This document shows positions 1 to 8,263 of a DNA stretch of 64,000 bases, piece after piece. The notes under the pieces are model-generated. The model was given only the letters and a program-made list of their open reading frames with translations. It did not search any database and was not told the origin of the DNA. Position 1 is the first letter of the stretch, and every line of letters starts with the position of its first letter. Origin of the DNA: Stackebrandtia albiflava (GTDB lineage: Bacteria > Actinomycetota > Actinomycetes > Mycobacteriales > Micromonosporaceae); NCBI RefSeq assembly GCF_007994225.1, contig NZ_VLLL01000006.1, forward strand, positions 62,001 through 126,000, given 5' to 3'. Both the position numbers and the translations under genes were made by a program.

Positions 1-1
1 G

Positions 2-700
2 CCGATCACGCCACCGGGGGCTCCCGCCGCGAAACCGCCGCGAAACCACACCGGGATCATCATCGCGGTGATCGTCGTCGTCCTGCTCGGGGTGGCGGTG
101 TGCGGCGGAGGTGCCTGGTACCTGTTCGGTGGCGGCGCCGAGACCATCGAGGACGCCACGACGCCGCAGCCGGAGTATCCGCAGGCGTACCAGGTCACGG
201 CCCCGCCGTACGACGGCGCCGCCCTGACCGGCGAGGACCCCTCGGACGTGTGCGACCTCGTCGACACGGACCGGTTGGGGACGGTGATGCCGGTCGTGTC
301 GGCCGCCCCGGACGGCTACTACGACTGCGCGGTCACGTTGAACCACGAGGCGACGTTCCCGGAGTCGGGGCATCAGGGGCAGTTCGGTGTGACCGTGGAC
401 GTCCACCCGGACGTCGCCACCGCCGACGCGGCGTTCTCGGCCGACCTCGACTACTGGGACGGCGAGGACCTGGGCACCGGTGAGTTCCAGACCGAGGCGG
501 CGTTGCTGGTCGGCACGGAGACGGACTCCTCCCGTTGGGTGCACCTGGTCGTGCGGCAGGGGGCGCTGACGCTCTCGGTGCACTTCGAGGTCGAGGACAG
601 GATCGACGGCGACACGCCGCCGGGCGTGCCATTGGACGTGTTGCGGAACATGGCGGTCGACACGGCCAACGAGGTGCTGAACGGCTTGAGGACGGGTTGA
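2..700 (+). CDS. Membrane-anchored hypothetical protein, 5' end outside the window
   Basis: The reading frame is open to the first base of the window, so the gene begins upstream. A GTG at 68 lies inside the membrane helix and is unlikely to be the true start. Visible order: a Pro/Ala-rich stretch, one hydrophobic helix (about positions 56-125, residues such as IIIAVIVVVLLGVAV), then an exported region of about 185 residues with a CDLVD segment and a second Cys (DCAV), which may form a disulfide. The layout (cytoplasmic Pro-rich tail, one helix, extracytoplasmic domain) is common among actinobacterial sensor-like or DUF3558-like proteins, but I do not recognise the family. A hairpin follows directly. 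Confidence 0.7.
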   Translation, partial: PITPPGAPAAKPPRNHTGIIIAVIVVVLLGVAVCGGGAWYLFGGGAETIEDATTPQPEYPQAYQVTAPPYDGAALTGEDPSDVCDLVDTDRLGTVMPVVSAAPDGYYDCAVTLNHEATFPESGHQGQFGVTVDVHPDVATADAAFSADLDYWDGEDLGTGEFQTEAALLVGTETDSSRWVHLVVRQGALTLSVHFEVEDRIDGDTPPGVPLDVLRNMAVDTANEVLNGLRTG

Positions 701-704
701 CCCG

Positions 705-744
705 CCGTCTCCCGTGGCCCCGGCTCCGGGGGCGCGGGAGACGG
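705..744 (+). terminator. Hairpin after the first gene
   Basis: A 10-bp stem, CCGTCTCCCG (705-714) with CGGGAGACGG (735-744), plus an inner GGCCCC/GGGGGC pairing, starts 4 bp after the stop codon. There is no U-run, as is usual for actinobacterial terminators. Confidence 0.55.
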
Positions 745-1326
745 GCCGGTCGGTGCGCATCAAGGCCGGGTTCGCGGTGTGGGTCGGTGGGGTTCGGGTT
801 CGCCGGTCGGCCGGGCGTGGCGTTCACGACGTGCGCGGTCCGTCCGCGTGACGAGCCCGGGCCGGCTGAGCCGTGCGTCGTCGGCGCCGACGGCCCGGGT
901 TGCCCGACGCAGAGCACGGTGGAACGGGGGGCGCCGGGCACCGTGGGGCGACACTCGGCCGGGCGGGACGGGGCTCGGCAAGCACGGTGCGGTCCGTAAT
1001 CCGGCGGGGCGGCGGGTGTGCCACGCGTGGGCAGCGATAGCCGGCGGGCTCGCCTGAAGCCCCGCTGAATAACCCGTTGACAGTCTCGTGACCTGACAGT
1101 CACACTTCGTCGTGAGGGTGGTCAGCCCCCGGTAAGGGGTGGGGCGTGGCCGGGCACGGAATCACCGGCCCTGGGCGTCGGCGCGGATCGGTTCCGTCGA
1201 CGGCACGCCGATCGCGCGGGCACCGCCGCTGAACACCCCCGGCGGCCGGCACCTCGGCTCCCACATCCGGCGTGTCGTCCGATCGCACCGACCGGGCCCT
1301 TCACCTCTGACCCACGGCGTCGGGGG
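745..1326. other. Intergenic stretch without a recognisable gene
   Basis: Frames here give only Arg/Pro-rich shadow translations with no ribosome-binding site. A TTGACA at 1077-1082 is followed by GACCTGACAGTCACAC with no good -10 element, so I do not call a promoter. The 3' flank holds the end region of the merR-type gene read from the minus strand. Confidence 0.4.
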
Positions 1327-1713
1327 TCACGCCGCGGAGTCCACCGGACCGTTCCGGCTTCCGGCGGCCACCGAGATCACGTCGTCCAGGACGCCGCGCG
1401 CCCGTTCGAGTTCACCGATCATCCGGTCGATGCGTTCCCGCTCCGACGACAGTTCCTCCACCAGCCAGGGCGTCGCCGAGGCCGCCGGTCCGCCGTCGGC
1501 GTCCCGCATGCACGGTAGGATCTGCGCGATCTTGGCGCTGTTGAGTCCGGCGGCGTACAACTCCTGGATCCGGATGACCCGGTCGACGGCCGCCTCACGG
1601 TAGACGCGTTGCCCCCGGGGCGTCCGGTCCGAGACCAGGAGCCCCTGCTGTTCGTAGTACCGCAGCGACCGTTCACTCACTCCGGTCCGGCGGGCGAGTT
1701 CCCCGATGCGCAT
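1327..1713 (-). CDS. MerR family transcriptional regulator
   Basis: The 128-residue protein opens with a canonical MerR winged helix: MRIGELARRTGVSERSLRYY (residues 1-20), then EQQGLL and R-x-Y. The C-terminal half is an amphipathic dimerisation helix (SSERERIDRMIGELERARGV). I chose ATG 1713 because the family starts at this Met; a GTG at 1725 would add four residues. A single Cys (LPCMRD) gives no obvious metal site, so the signal may be a small molecule. It faces the Old Yellow Enzyme gene across 56 bp, and the shared region has a MerR-type operator. It probably controls that gene and itself. Confidence 0.9.
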   Translation of the reverse strand: MRIGELARRTGVSERSLRYYEQQGLLVSDRTPRGQRVYREAAVDRVIRIQELYAAGLNSAKIAQILPCMRDADGGPAASATPWLVEELSSERERIDRMIGELERARGVLDDVISVAAGSRNGPVDSAA

Positions 1714-1731
1714 GGTCCGTCCCACTCCGAC

Positions 1732-1763
1732 TTGCCTCTGACATTGGTGTCAGGTTCTACCGT
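1732..1763 (+). promoter_or_regulatory. MerR-type promoter and operator of the OYE gene
   Basis: The perfect dyad CTGACA-TTGG-TGTCAG (1738-1753) lies between TTGCCT (1732-1737) and TACCGT (1758-1763). The -35 to -10 spacer is 20 bp, the over-long spacing that MerR proteins untwist on activation. The -10 box begins 12 bp before the ATG at 1770, so transcription should start at the start codon. Confidence 0.75.
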
Positions 1764-1769
1764 ACCGGC

Positions 1770-2945
1770 ATGACGCATTCACCGTTGTCGACGCCTTACC
1801 GTCTCGGAGACCTCGTACTGCCGAACCGCGTCGTCATGGCCCCGATGACCCGCTACCGCGCCACCGAGGACGGTACGCCGCTGCCGATCGTCGCCGACTA
1901 CTACGCGCAACGGGCGACCGCCGCGTTGATCGTCTCGGAGGGCATCTCCCCCAGCGCACGCGGCCAGTCCGACTGGCGGATCCCCGCGCTGGAGACCGAC
2001 GCGCACGTCGCCGGTTGGCGCGCCGTGACCGACGCCGTCCACGCCGCGGGCGGCAGGATCTACGCGCAGCTCATGCACGGCGGCCGCAAGGGGCATCCGC
2101 TCGCGCGGGTCCTGGGCGACGTGCCTGCGGGTCCGTCGGCGGTACCGTCCCCGGACCCGGTGCGGACCCGCCACGGCGACAAGGCCGCCCCGATCACGCC
2201 CCGGGCGATGACCCGCGCCGACATCCGCCAGGCACTCGCCGACTACCACCACGCCGCCCGCAACGCCGTGGCCGCCGGTTTCGACGGTGTCGAACTACAC
2301 GGCGCCAACAGTTACCTCGTCCACCAGTTCCTCGCCGACAACACGAACCTGCGCACCGACGAGTACGGGGCCCGCCGCGTCACCGACCGGATCCGGTTCG
2401 CCGTGGAGGCGGTCGAGGCGATCGCCGACGCGGTCGGCGCGCACCGCACCGCCGTCCGGCTGTCACCCGGCAACCCCCAGTTCGGCATGTCGGAGGCCGA
2501 CCCGGCACCGGTGTACCGGGCGCTGGTGGACCGGCTCGACCGGTTCGGCCTGTCCTACCTCCACCTCACCGACGACGACGCCTACCCGGCGTTGCGCGAC
2601 CTGCGGCCCCGGTGGAACGGCACGCTCATCGGGAACGTGGGAGAGAACCGCGAACCGACCACCCGGGCGGCCGGGGAGGCCGTCCTCGCGGAGGGGCTGG
2701 CCGACCTGGTGTCCTACGGACGGGCCTTCATCTCCAACCCCGACCTACCGGCCCGGTTCGCCGCCGACGCACCACTCCAGGAGATCGACTCCGCCCACCT
2801 GTACGGGCAGACGGCGACCGGTTACGTCGATTACCCGGCACTGAGCCCGGCGGCGGTCTTATCAGGGGTCACCGGGAGGCGGCGGTCTCGTGGACGGTCC
2901 GCCACGACCAGTCGCCTCCCGGCTCCCGGACCAGCACGGCGGTGA
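1770..2945 (+). CDS. Old Yellow Enzyme family alkene reductase (FMN)
   Basis: This is an FMN-dependent ene-reductase that would reduce activated C=C bonds of unsaturated carbonyl compounds with NAD(P)H. Visible marks: MAPMTR near residue 23, LMHGGRK with His103, the substrate-anion pair H177/N180 in ELHGAN, the likely proton donor Tyr182, and DEYGARR. The translation runs about 30 residues beyond the family's usual end near YPALS; that tail is Arg/Ser/Pro-rich and overlaps the convergent gene by 77 bp. A TGA lies one frame away just after the Tyr-Pro codons, so a lost or mis-sequenced stop is possible. The gene appears leaderless and controlled by the divergent MerR protein. Confidence 0.9.
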   Translation: MTHSPLSTPYRLGDLVLPNRVVMAPMTRYRATEDGTPLPIVADYYAQRATAALIVSEGISPSARGQSDWRIPALETDAHVAGWRAVTDAVHAAGGRIYAQLMHGGRKGHPLARVLGDVPAGPSAVPSPDPVRTRHGDKAAPITPRAMTRADIRQALADYHHAARNAVAAGFDGVELHGANSYLVHQFLADNTNLRTDEYGARRVTDRIRFAVEAVEAIADAVGAHRTAVRLSPGNPQFGMSEADPAPVYRALVDRLDRFGLSYLHLTDDDAYPALRDLRPRWNGTLIGNVGENREPTTRAAGEAVLAEGLADLVSYGRAFISNPDLPARFAADAPLQEIDSAHLYGQTATGYVDYPALSPAAVLSGVTGRRRSRGRSATTSRLPAPGPARR

Positions 2946-3267
2946 CCCGCCGATGGTTGCCGCCCTCGCCGCGGTGATGGGTTTCCAGGAACCGCACCAC
3001 CACCATCTCCGGCACCCGCGCCACCTCGTGGAGGTCCGAGATCTCGATGCGCATACCGGGGACGGCGTTGCGGGCCTCCCGCAGTTCCGCCAGCAGCGAC
3101 TCCCGGTCGGTGACGGTGCCGTCGGGTCCCACCAGGGTGAAGTCGGGGTGTTGCGCGGCGGCGAACCGGGCGAACACCTCGGGTGCGGCTGGTGTACCCA
3201 GCCACGTCGCCAGGTCGTCGTGCAGTTCCCGGACCAGGGTGGCCAGTTCGTCCGAAGGGCTGGGCAT
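2869..3267 (-). CDS. SnoaL/DUF4440-like NTF2-fold protein
   Basis: The 132 residues match the small alpha+beta cone fold: an N-terminal helix (ELATLVRELHDDLATWL), then FAAAQHPDFTLVGPDGTV, a loop helix ESLLAELREARN, and C-terminal strands (VVVRFLETHH, VTAVLVREPGGDWSWRTVHET). Such proteins bind small ligands or act as cyclases or isomerases; no catalytic set identifies the role here. The start is fixed by GAGGAG 7 bp upstream. The 3' end overlaps the convergent OYE gene by 77 bp. Confidence 0.75.
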   Translation of the reverse strand: MPSPSDELATLVRELHDDLATWLGTPAAPEVFARFAAAQHPDFTLVGPDGTVTDRESLLAELREARNAVPGMRIEISDLHEVARVPEMVVVRFLETHHRGEGGNHRRVTAVLVREPGGDWSWRTVHETAASR

Positions 3268-3404
3268 CGGTTCTCCTCGATACGTGGCGGCGGTCGGGCC
3301 GGTGGGCGGGGTGTCGGCCGGCTTCCGCCACGCCCGGTCGGAGCGTAACCGGTGCCGAGCGGGCGGGGTGGTCCCGTCCGGTCTGCCCGGTGAATACTGG
3401 CGGC

Positions 3405-3914
3405 ATGATGACCACCGACCCGGATTCCGTCACGGTACGGCCCGCGACCGTCGACGACGACGCGGCCCTGCTGGCCATCGAGAAGACGGCGTGGAACTCC
3501 GACTCCGGATTCCCGTCGATGCGCGACCCGGATCAGGTCGTGTTCTTCGACGCCGAGCGGCGTCCCGTGGACATCCACTTCGTCGCCGAACACGCCGGCC
3601 GGATCATCGGGTACATCCGCCTGGCACCCGCCGCGAACAATCCCGAGTCGGCGCACGTACTACTGATCCCCGGCCTGGCCGTCGATCCGGCGGCGCGTGG
3701 CCGGGGCGCCGCCCTGCGGCTTCTGGAGCACGTGGCCGAGGTCGCGGCGGCCCGGGGCGCCCGCAAGATCATGCTGTACGTGTTCGCCACCAACGACGCG
3801 GCGATACGCCTGTACCGGCGGGCCGGCTACGTCGAGGAGGGCAGGATGCGCGACCAGTTGTTCATCGACGGCCGCTACATCGACTCCCTCCTGATGGCGA
3901 AACACCTGGTGTGA
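3405..3914 (+). CDS. GNAT family N-acetyltransferase
   Basis: A 169-residue acetyl-CoA-dependent acetyltransferase. It begins VTVRPATVDDDAALLAIEKT, has the acetyl-CoA loop in LAVDPAARGRGAALRLLEHV (R/Q-x-x-G-x-A form), and ends with NDAAIRLYRRAGYVEEGRM, the usual YxxxGF-like helix. The substrate cannot be told. ATG 3405 (or the adjacent ATG 3408) fits the domain start; AATACT at 3393-3398 lies 12 bp upstream, consistent with a leaderless mRNA. The frame is open further upstream, but that part does not resemble the family. Confidence 0.85.
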   Translation: MMTTDPDSVTVRPATVDDDAALLAIEKTAWNSDSGFPSMRDPDQVVFFDAERRPVDIHFVAEHAGRIIGYIRLAPAANNPESAHVLLIPGLAVDPAARGRGAALRLLEHVAEVAAARGARKIMLYVFATNDAAIRLYRRAGYVEEGRMRDQLFIDGRYIDSLLMAKHLV

Positions 3915-3933
3915 ACCGCGCGGTCGGCCGCCG

Positions 3934-4722
3934 CTAGAAGCAGCTCCAGTACATCCGGGTCTCCTCGAACCGCCGGGCGAGCAGGGCCTCCCGGTCGATC
4001 ACCCAGTGCGAGTTCCCCATGTCGCCCCAGCCGACGCCGTTGTCGTCGGTGTCGATCTGCGCCAGCAGGACGGGCAGGTCCTCGTCGGTCTCCCCGTCCA
4101 CCGCGACCCGCGCGGCGGCGGCCGCCGCGGAGGGCGCGAAGTCGGGGTCGTACTGGACGCCCTCGCCGTAGCCGCCGATCCGGTGCGTGCAGTACATCGG
4201 TCCCCCGTCGTCGGAGGGCAGCCACCGGCCGTCCAGGTATCGGTCGAGTCCGCCCCGGACATAGGGGTGGGTGCCGGAAGGGTGGCAGACCTCCACGTCG
4301 GCGGCCAGGTCCAGTCGCGGGTGGCTCTCCGCCCTCGAGCCGGGCGGCGGGGACGTGGACCGGGTCGGCGTGCCGGCGGGGATGTGCAGTACGGCGCAGT
4401 CCTGCAGGTCGTCGGGTTCGGCGAAGAACAGCAGGCGGCCGTCCGGCGGCAGCTCCAGATCGATCCGGGGCAACACGGCGAGGTCGACGCTCAGCAGGTG
4501 TTGGAAGGGCGTGTCGCCGCCCGGCCAGGGATGGTCCCCGGGGAGTTCGGGGTCGCCGCCGAGGTACCCGACGACGACGTCACCGGGTTCGGCGTCGCGT
4601 AGCCGCAAGCCGGTGGCGACGCGCGCCTCGCGCCGCCGGGCGATTCGGGCCGCCAGATGCCGTGAGGCGGAGTCGGCGACACGCTGCCACAGTTCTCGCC
4701 GGGGGTCCGGCCGTTCGGTCAT
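3934..4722 (-). CDS. DUF1963 (YwqG-like) protein
   Basis: The 262-residue protein resembles the YwqG/DUF1963 family: GDVVVGYLGGDPELPGDHPW, then FQHLLSVDLAVLPRIDLELP with an L-F-F-A-E-P-D segment, and at the C-terminus a VLLAQIDTDD and GWGDMGNSHW segment. YwqG proteins have a beta fold of unknown biochemical role, proposed to bind ligand or peptide. ATG 4722 (MTERPDPRRELW) is chosen over an upstream TTG or GTG because residues before it are low-complexity. The gene ends 19 bp from the convergent acetyltransferase gene. Confidence 0.75.
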   Translation of the reverse strand: MTERPDPRRELWQRVADSASRHLAARIARRREARVATGLRLRDAEPGDVVVGYLGGDPELPGDHPWPGGDTPFQHLLSVDLAVLPRIDLELPPDGRLLFFAEPDDLQDCAVLHIPAGTPTRSTSPPPGSRAESHPRLDLAADVEVCHPSGTHPYVRGGLDRYLDGRWLPSDDGGPMYCTHRIGGYGEGVQYDPDFAPSAAAAAARVAVDGETDEDLPVLLAQIDTDDNGVGWGDMGNSHWVIDREALLARRFEETRMYWSCF

Positions 4723-4780
4723 CCGACGATTGTGCGCGCCATCCGCAACCGAGACCGGAACCCGTGCCTGCACACGGAAA

Positions 4781-4805
4781 CGCCCCGGCCTGATCGGCCG
4801 GGGCG
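4781..4805 (-). terminator. Terminator of tRNA-Ile
   Basis: A perfect 10-bp stem CGCCCCGGCC / GGCCGGGGCG with a 5-nt loop lies 8 bp past the 3' end of the tRNA on the minus strand and is followed there by TTTCC. Confidence 0.7.
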
Positions 4806-4813
4806 CTTCTCCC

Positions 4814-4890
4814 TGGTGGGGCTAGATGGAATCGAACCATCGACCTCAGAGTTATCAGCTCTGCGCTCTAACCGACTGAGCTATAGCCCC
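4814..4890 (-). tRNA. tRNA-Ile (GAT), CCA encoded
   Basis: The 77-nt cloverleaf starts GGGGCTATAGCTCAG and ends ATCTAGCCCCACCA on the minus strand. The anticodon loop is CTGATAA with anticodon GAT, and the T arm is GATGG-TTCGATT-CCATC. The CCA end is encoded. A tRNA-Ile downstream of gyrA and a DUF3566 gene is the usual actinobacterial arrangement. Confidence 0.97.
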
Positions 4891-5042
4891 GGGGGATACT
4901 CGTGCAACGGTTGGAAACCTTACCCGACGCCGAAACCGCACCCACCGCGAGGGTGGTGGTTTCGGCGGTGCCGACGGGCACGCTCACCTCGGTGAGGATA
5001 GCCGTCGGAGGGCGGTCCGCGCATCCCGGTTACGCCGGGCAC

Positions 5043-5080
5043 GACGCGGGGCGGGCACCACCCGGTGCCCGCCCCGCGTC
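5043..5080 (-). terminator. Strong hairpin after the gyrA-DUF3566 genes
   Basis: A perfect 17-bp stem (5043-5059 with 5064-5080) closed by the loop ACCC lies 16 bp beyond the stop of the DUF3566 gene on the minus strand. It probably ends the gyrB-gyrA-DUF3566 transcript. Confidence 0.75.
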
Positions 5081-5096
5081 ACGTTCGGATGCGGTG

Positions 5097-5699
5097 TCAG
5101 TCCTTCTCGGCGAGGGTCAACTCGATGCCGCCGACCAGGTCCGCGCAGACGTTGTAGATGAACGCGCTGAGCGTGGACAACGCCGTGAACAACACCATGT
5201 TCACGAGGCCGAGCAGCGCCGACACCAGGATCACGCCCTTGGCGGTGAACTGGAACGACACGTCGCCCTCACCGCCGCCGGCCCCGATCAGCGACGCCAA
5301 CAGCTCGTTGACGCTGTCGAACACGCCCATCGCGTCCAGTGCGATGTACAGGACGGTGGTCGCGACGATCATGACGATGAACAGGACCACCGACACCGCG
5401 AACGAGAACTTCATGACCGACCACGGGTCGATGCGTTTCACATGCAACCTGGCCCGGCGTGGACCCCGTCCCGCCGCGGCCGACACGGCGGCGCGTGCCG
5501 CCTTGACGGCCTCCGCCACCCGGGCGGGGCCCTGGGCGACGGGGGGCTGATCCACCGCGTCCGGGGACGTGGGTGGCGGAGCCATGCCCGGTGGGCGGGT
5601 GTAGGTCGCGTTCACCTCGGTGTCGTCCGTCGCGGGCGTGGTGCCCGCGACGGCGGCATGCCCGGAGGCCGACGCGCCACCAACCTGTGCCTCGGTCAT
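5097..5699 (-). CDS. DUF3566 transmembrane protein
   Basis: A 200-residue membrane protein. A flexible Ala/Pro-rich N-terminal cytoplasmic part (about 1-85) is followed by RARLHVKRIDPWSVMKFSFA, the typical DUF3566 entry into the first helix (SVVLFIVMIVATTVLYIALD). A second helix pair follows (VILVSALLGLVNMVLFTALS). It ends with a short soluble tail, GGIELTLAEKD. Members almost always lie directly after gyrA in actinobacteria; the function is unknown. The 4-bp gap after gyrA implies co-transcription. Confidence 0.92.
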   Translation of the reverse strand: MTEAQVGGASASGHAAVAGTTPATDDTEVNATYTRPPGMAPPPTSPDAVDQPPVAQGPARVAEAVKAARAAVSAAAGRGPRRARLHVKRIDPWSVMKFSFAVSVVLFIVMIVATTVLYIALDAMGVFDSVNELLASLIGAGGGEGDVSFQFTAKGVILVSALLGLVNMVLFTALSTLSAFIYNVCADLVGGIELTLAEKD

Positions 5700-5703
5700 A
5701 GTT

Positions 5704-8199
5704 TCAGTCCTGTTCGTCCGGTTCGTCGGCGCTACGCGCGATCGCTATCAGCGTCACGCCCTCTGGCAGGTCCATCAGTTTGACACCCATCGTGTTGCGA
5801 TCGGTGGTCCGGCGCACCGGTTTCACCGGAGTCCGGATCACACCGCCCTCCGATGTGATAGCGAACAGTTCATCCTCAAGGCTCACCGAAAGCGCACCGA
5901 TGAGGACACCCCGCCTCTCGGTTATCTTAGCGGTGAGGACCCCCTTACCGCCTCGTCCTTGCTGCGGATACTCCTCGATGGGTGTGCGCTTGGCGTATCC
6001 GCCGCTGGTGGCGACGAGGATGTCCATGCCCTCGCGTACGACCTCCATGGTCAGCAGCTCGTCGGACTCGGTGAACCGCATCCCGATGACACCGGAGGTG
6101 GCGCGTCCCATGGGCCGCAGCGACTCGTCGCTGGCGGGGAAGCGGATCGCCTGTGCCCGCTTGGAGACCAGCAGCAGGTCGTCCTCCTGGCTGATCAGGG
6201 CCGCCGCCACGAGCTCGTCGCCGTCGCGCAGGTTGATGCCGATGACGCCGCCGCTGCGCGCCGAGTCGAAGTCCGACAGCCTGGTCTTCTTGACGAGCCC
6301 GCGGCTGGTCGCCAGGACCAGGTACGGCGCGACGTCGTAGCCGCTGATCTGCATGATCTGGGCGATGTGCTCGTCCGGCTGGAACGCCAACAGGTTCGCG
6401 ACGTGCTGGCCGCGCGCGGTACGACTGGCCTCGGGCAGCTCGTACGCCTTGGCCCGGTACACCCGGCCCTTGTTGGTGAAGAACAGGATCCAGTCGTGCG
6501 TGGAGCACACGAAGAAGTGGCTGACCAGGTCGTCCTGCTTGAGCCCGGCACCGGCGACGCCCTTGCCGCCGCGCCGCTGCGACCGGTACGAGTCGATCTT
6601 GGTGCGCTTGGCGTAGCCGCCGCGCGTGATCGTCACGACCACGTCCTCGCGGGCGATGAGGTCCTCCATGTTGACCTCGCCCTCGAACGGGACGATCTGG
6701 GTGCGACGCTCGTCGCCCCACTTGGCGACGACCGTGTTGAGTTCGTCCTTGACGATGGAGCGCTGCCGGTCGGGGCGGTCCAGGATGTCCTTCAGGTCGG
6801 CGATCTTGGTCTCGATCTCACCGAGTTCGTCGATGATCTTCTGGCGTTCCAGTGCCGCCAGCCGCCGCAGCTGCATGTCGAGGATCGCGGTCGCCTGGAT
6901 CTCGTCGACGCTCAGCAGCCGCATCAGGCCGGACTTGGACTCCTCCGCCGACGGGGAGCGGCGGATCAGTGCGATGACCTCGTCGAGCTGGTCGAGGGCC
7001 TTGGCGAGACCGCGCAGGATGTGGGCGCGTTCCTCGGCCTTGCGCAACCGGAACCGGGTGCGCCGCTGGATGACCTCGATCTGGTGGGCGACGTAGTGCC
7101 GCACGAACTGGGCCAGGTTCAGGGTGCGGGGCACCCCGTCGACCAGGGCCAGCATGTTGGCGCCGAAGGTCTCCTGCAGCTGTGTGTGCTTGTAGAGGTT
7201 GTTCAGCACCACCTTGGCGACGGCGTCGCGTTTGAGCACCAGCATGAGGCGCATCCCGGTGCGCCCGGAGGACTCGTCGCGGATGTCGGCGATGCCGGAG
7301 ATCCGCCCCTCCTTGATGTGTTCGGCGATCCGCTCGGCCAGGTTGTCGGGGTTGACCTGGTACGGCAGTTGCGACACGACGAGGCAGGTGCGGCCCTTGC
7401 GGTCCTCCTCGACCTCGATGACGGCGCGCATCCGCACCGAGCCGCGGCCGGTCCGGTAGGCGTCCTCGATGCCGGAGCGTCCGACGATGAGGGCGCCGGT
7501 CGGGAAGTCGGGACCCTGGACGAGCGTGATGAGCGCTTCGAGGGTCTCGTCCTCCGGGGCCTCCGGGTTGTCGAGGCACCAGTTGACCGCCGAGGCGACC
7601 TCCCGCAGGTTGTGCGGCGGGATCTTGGTCGCCATACCGACCGCGATGCCCTCGGAGCCGTTGATCAGCAGGTTCGGAATCCGGGACGGCAGGACGAGGG
7701 GCTCGGTGGTCTTGCCGTCGTAGTTGGGTCCGAAGTCGACACTGTCCTCGTCGATGTCGCGCAGCATCTCCATGGCCAGCGCGTCGAGACGGGACTCGGT
7801 GTACCGCATCGCGGCCGGCGCGTCGTTGCCGGCGGAACCGAAGTTGCCCTGTCCGTCGATGAGCGGGTAACGCAGCGACCACGGCTGCGCCATCCGGGCG
7901 AGGGTGTCGTAGATGGCGGAGTCGCCGTGCGGGTGGTACTGCCCCATGACGTCGCCGACGACGCGGGAGCACTTGACGTATCCCCGGTCGGGCCGGTAAC
8001 CGCCGTCGTACATCCCGTAGAGGATCTTGCGGTGTACCGGTTTGAGGCCGTCGCGCACGTCGGGCAGGGCCCGGCCCACGATGACGCTCATGGCGTAGTC
8101 CAGATAGGACCGCTGCATGGCGATCTCGACGCCGACCGGCTCGATCCGCCCGCCCGACACCTCCGGAACGTCGAGGTCCGGTTGGTTGACTTCTGACAC
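5704..8199 (-). CDS. gyrA: DNA gyrase subunit A
   Basis: The 831-residue breakage and reunion subunit of the A2B2 gyrase, which introduces negative supercoils with ATP. The catalytic Tyr is Tyr133 in [11 protein letters not shown]. The quinolone-determining region [12 protein letters not shown] has Ser94 and Asp98, the quinolone-sensitive form. The GyrA box QRRGGKG in the C-terminal pinwheel shows it is gyrase and not topoisomerase IV. It starts with GTG 8199 ([12 protein letters not shown]) and ends in an acidic tail DEPDEQD. It lies 64 bp after gyrB and 4 bp before the DUF3566 gene. Confidence 0.99.
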   Translation of the reverse strand: MSEVNQPDLDVPEVSGGRIEPVGVEIAMQRSYLDYAMSVIVGRALPDVRDGLKPVHRKILYGMYDGGYRPDRGYVKCSRVVGDVMGQYHPHGDSAIYDTLARMAQPWSLRYPLIDGQGNFGSAGNDAPAAMRYTESRLDALAMEMLRDIDEDSVDFGPNYDGKTTEPLVLPSRIPNLLINGSEGIAVGMATKIPPHNLREVASAVNWCLDNPEAPEDETLEALITLVQGPDFPTGALIVGRSGIEDAYRTGRGSVRMRAVIEVEEDRKGRTCLVVSQLPYQVNPDNLAERIAEHIKEGRISGIADIRDESSGRTGMRLMLVLKRDAVAKVVLNNLYKHTQLQETFGANMLALVDGVPRTLNLAQFVRHYVAHQIEVIQRRTRFRLRKAEERAHILRGLAKALDQLDEVIALIRRSPSAEESKSGLMRLLSVDEIQATAILDMQLRRLAALERQKIIDELGEIETKIADLKDILDRPDRQRSIVKDELNTVVAKWGDERRTQIVPFEGEVNMEDLIAREDVVVTITRGGYAKRTKIDSYRSQRRGGKGVAGAGLKQDDLVSHFFVCSTHDWILFFTNKGRVYRAKAYELPEASRTARGQHVANLLAFQPDEHIAQIMQISGYDVAPYLVLATSRGLVKKTRLSDFDSARSGGVIGINLRDGDELVAAALISQEDDLLLVSKRAQAIRFPASDESLRPMGRATSGVIGMRFTESDELLTMEVVREGMDILVATSGGYAKRTPIEEYPQQGRGGKGVLTAKITERRGVLIGALSVSLEDELFAITSEGGVIRTPVKPVRRTTDRNTMGVKLMDLPEGVTLIAIARSADEPDEQD

Positions 8200-8263
8200 G
8201 GCTTACCTTTCCCCCGGAGACCGGGAATGACGTGTGACCATCGACGAACATCGGCCGCGCGGC

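Noticed and set aside
1077-1105. TTGACA followed by TCACAC as a promoter
   Set aside because: The -10 region has no TAnnnT match and no gene starts downstream on that strand.
5620-8196. 858-codon open frame on the plus strand
   Set aside because: It is the antisense shadow of gyrA; long antisense frames are expected at this GC content. It has no ribosome-binding site and a Val/Asp/Leu-rich nonsense composition.
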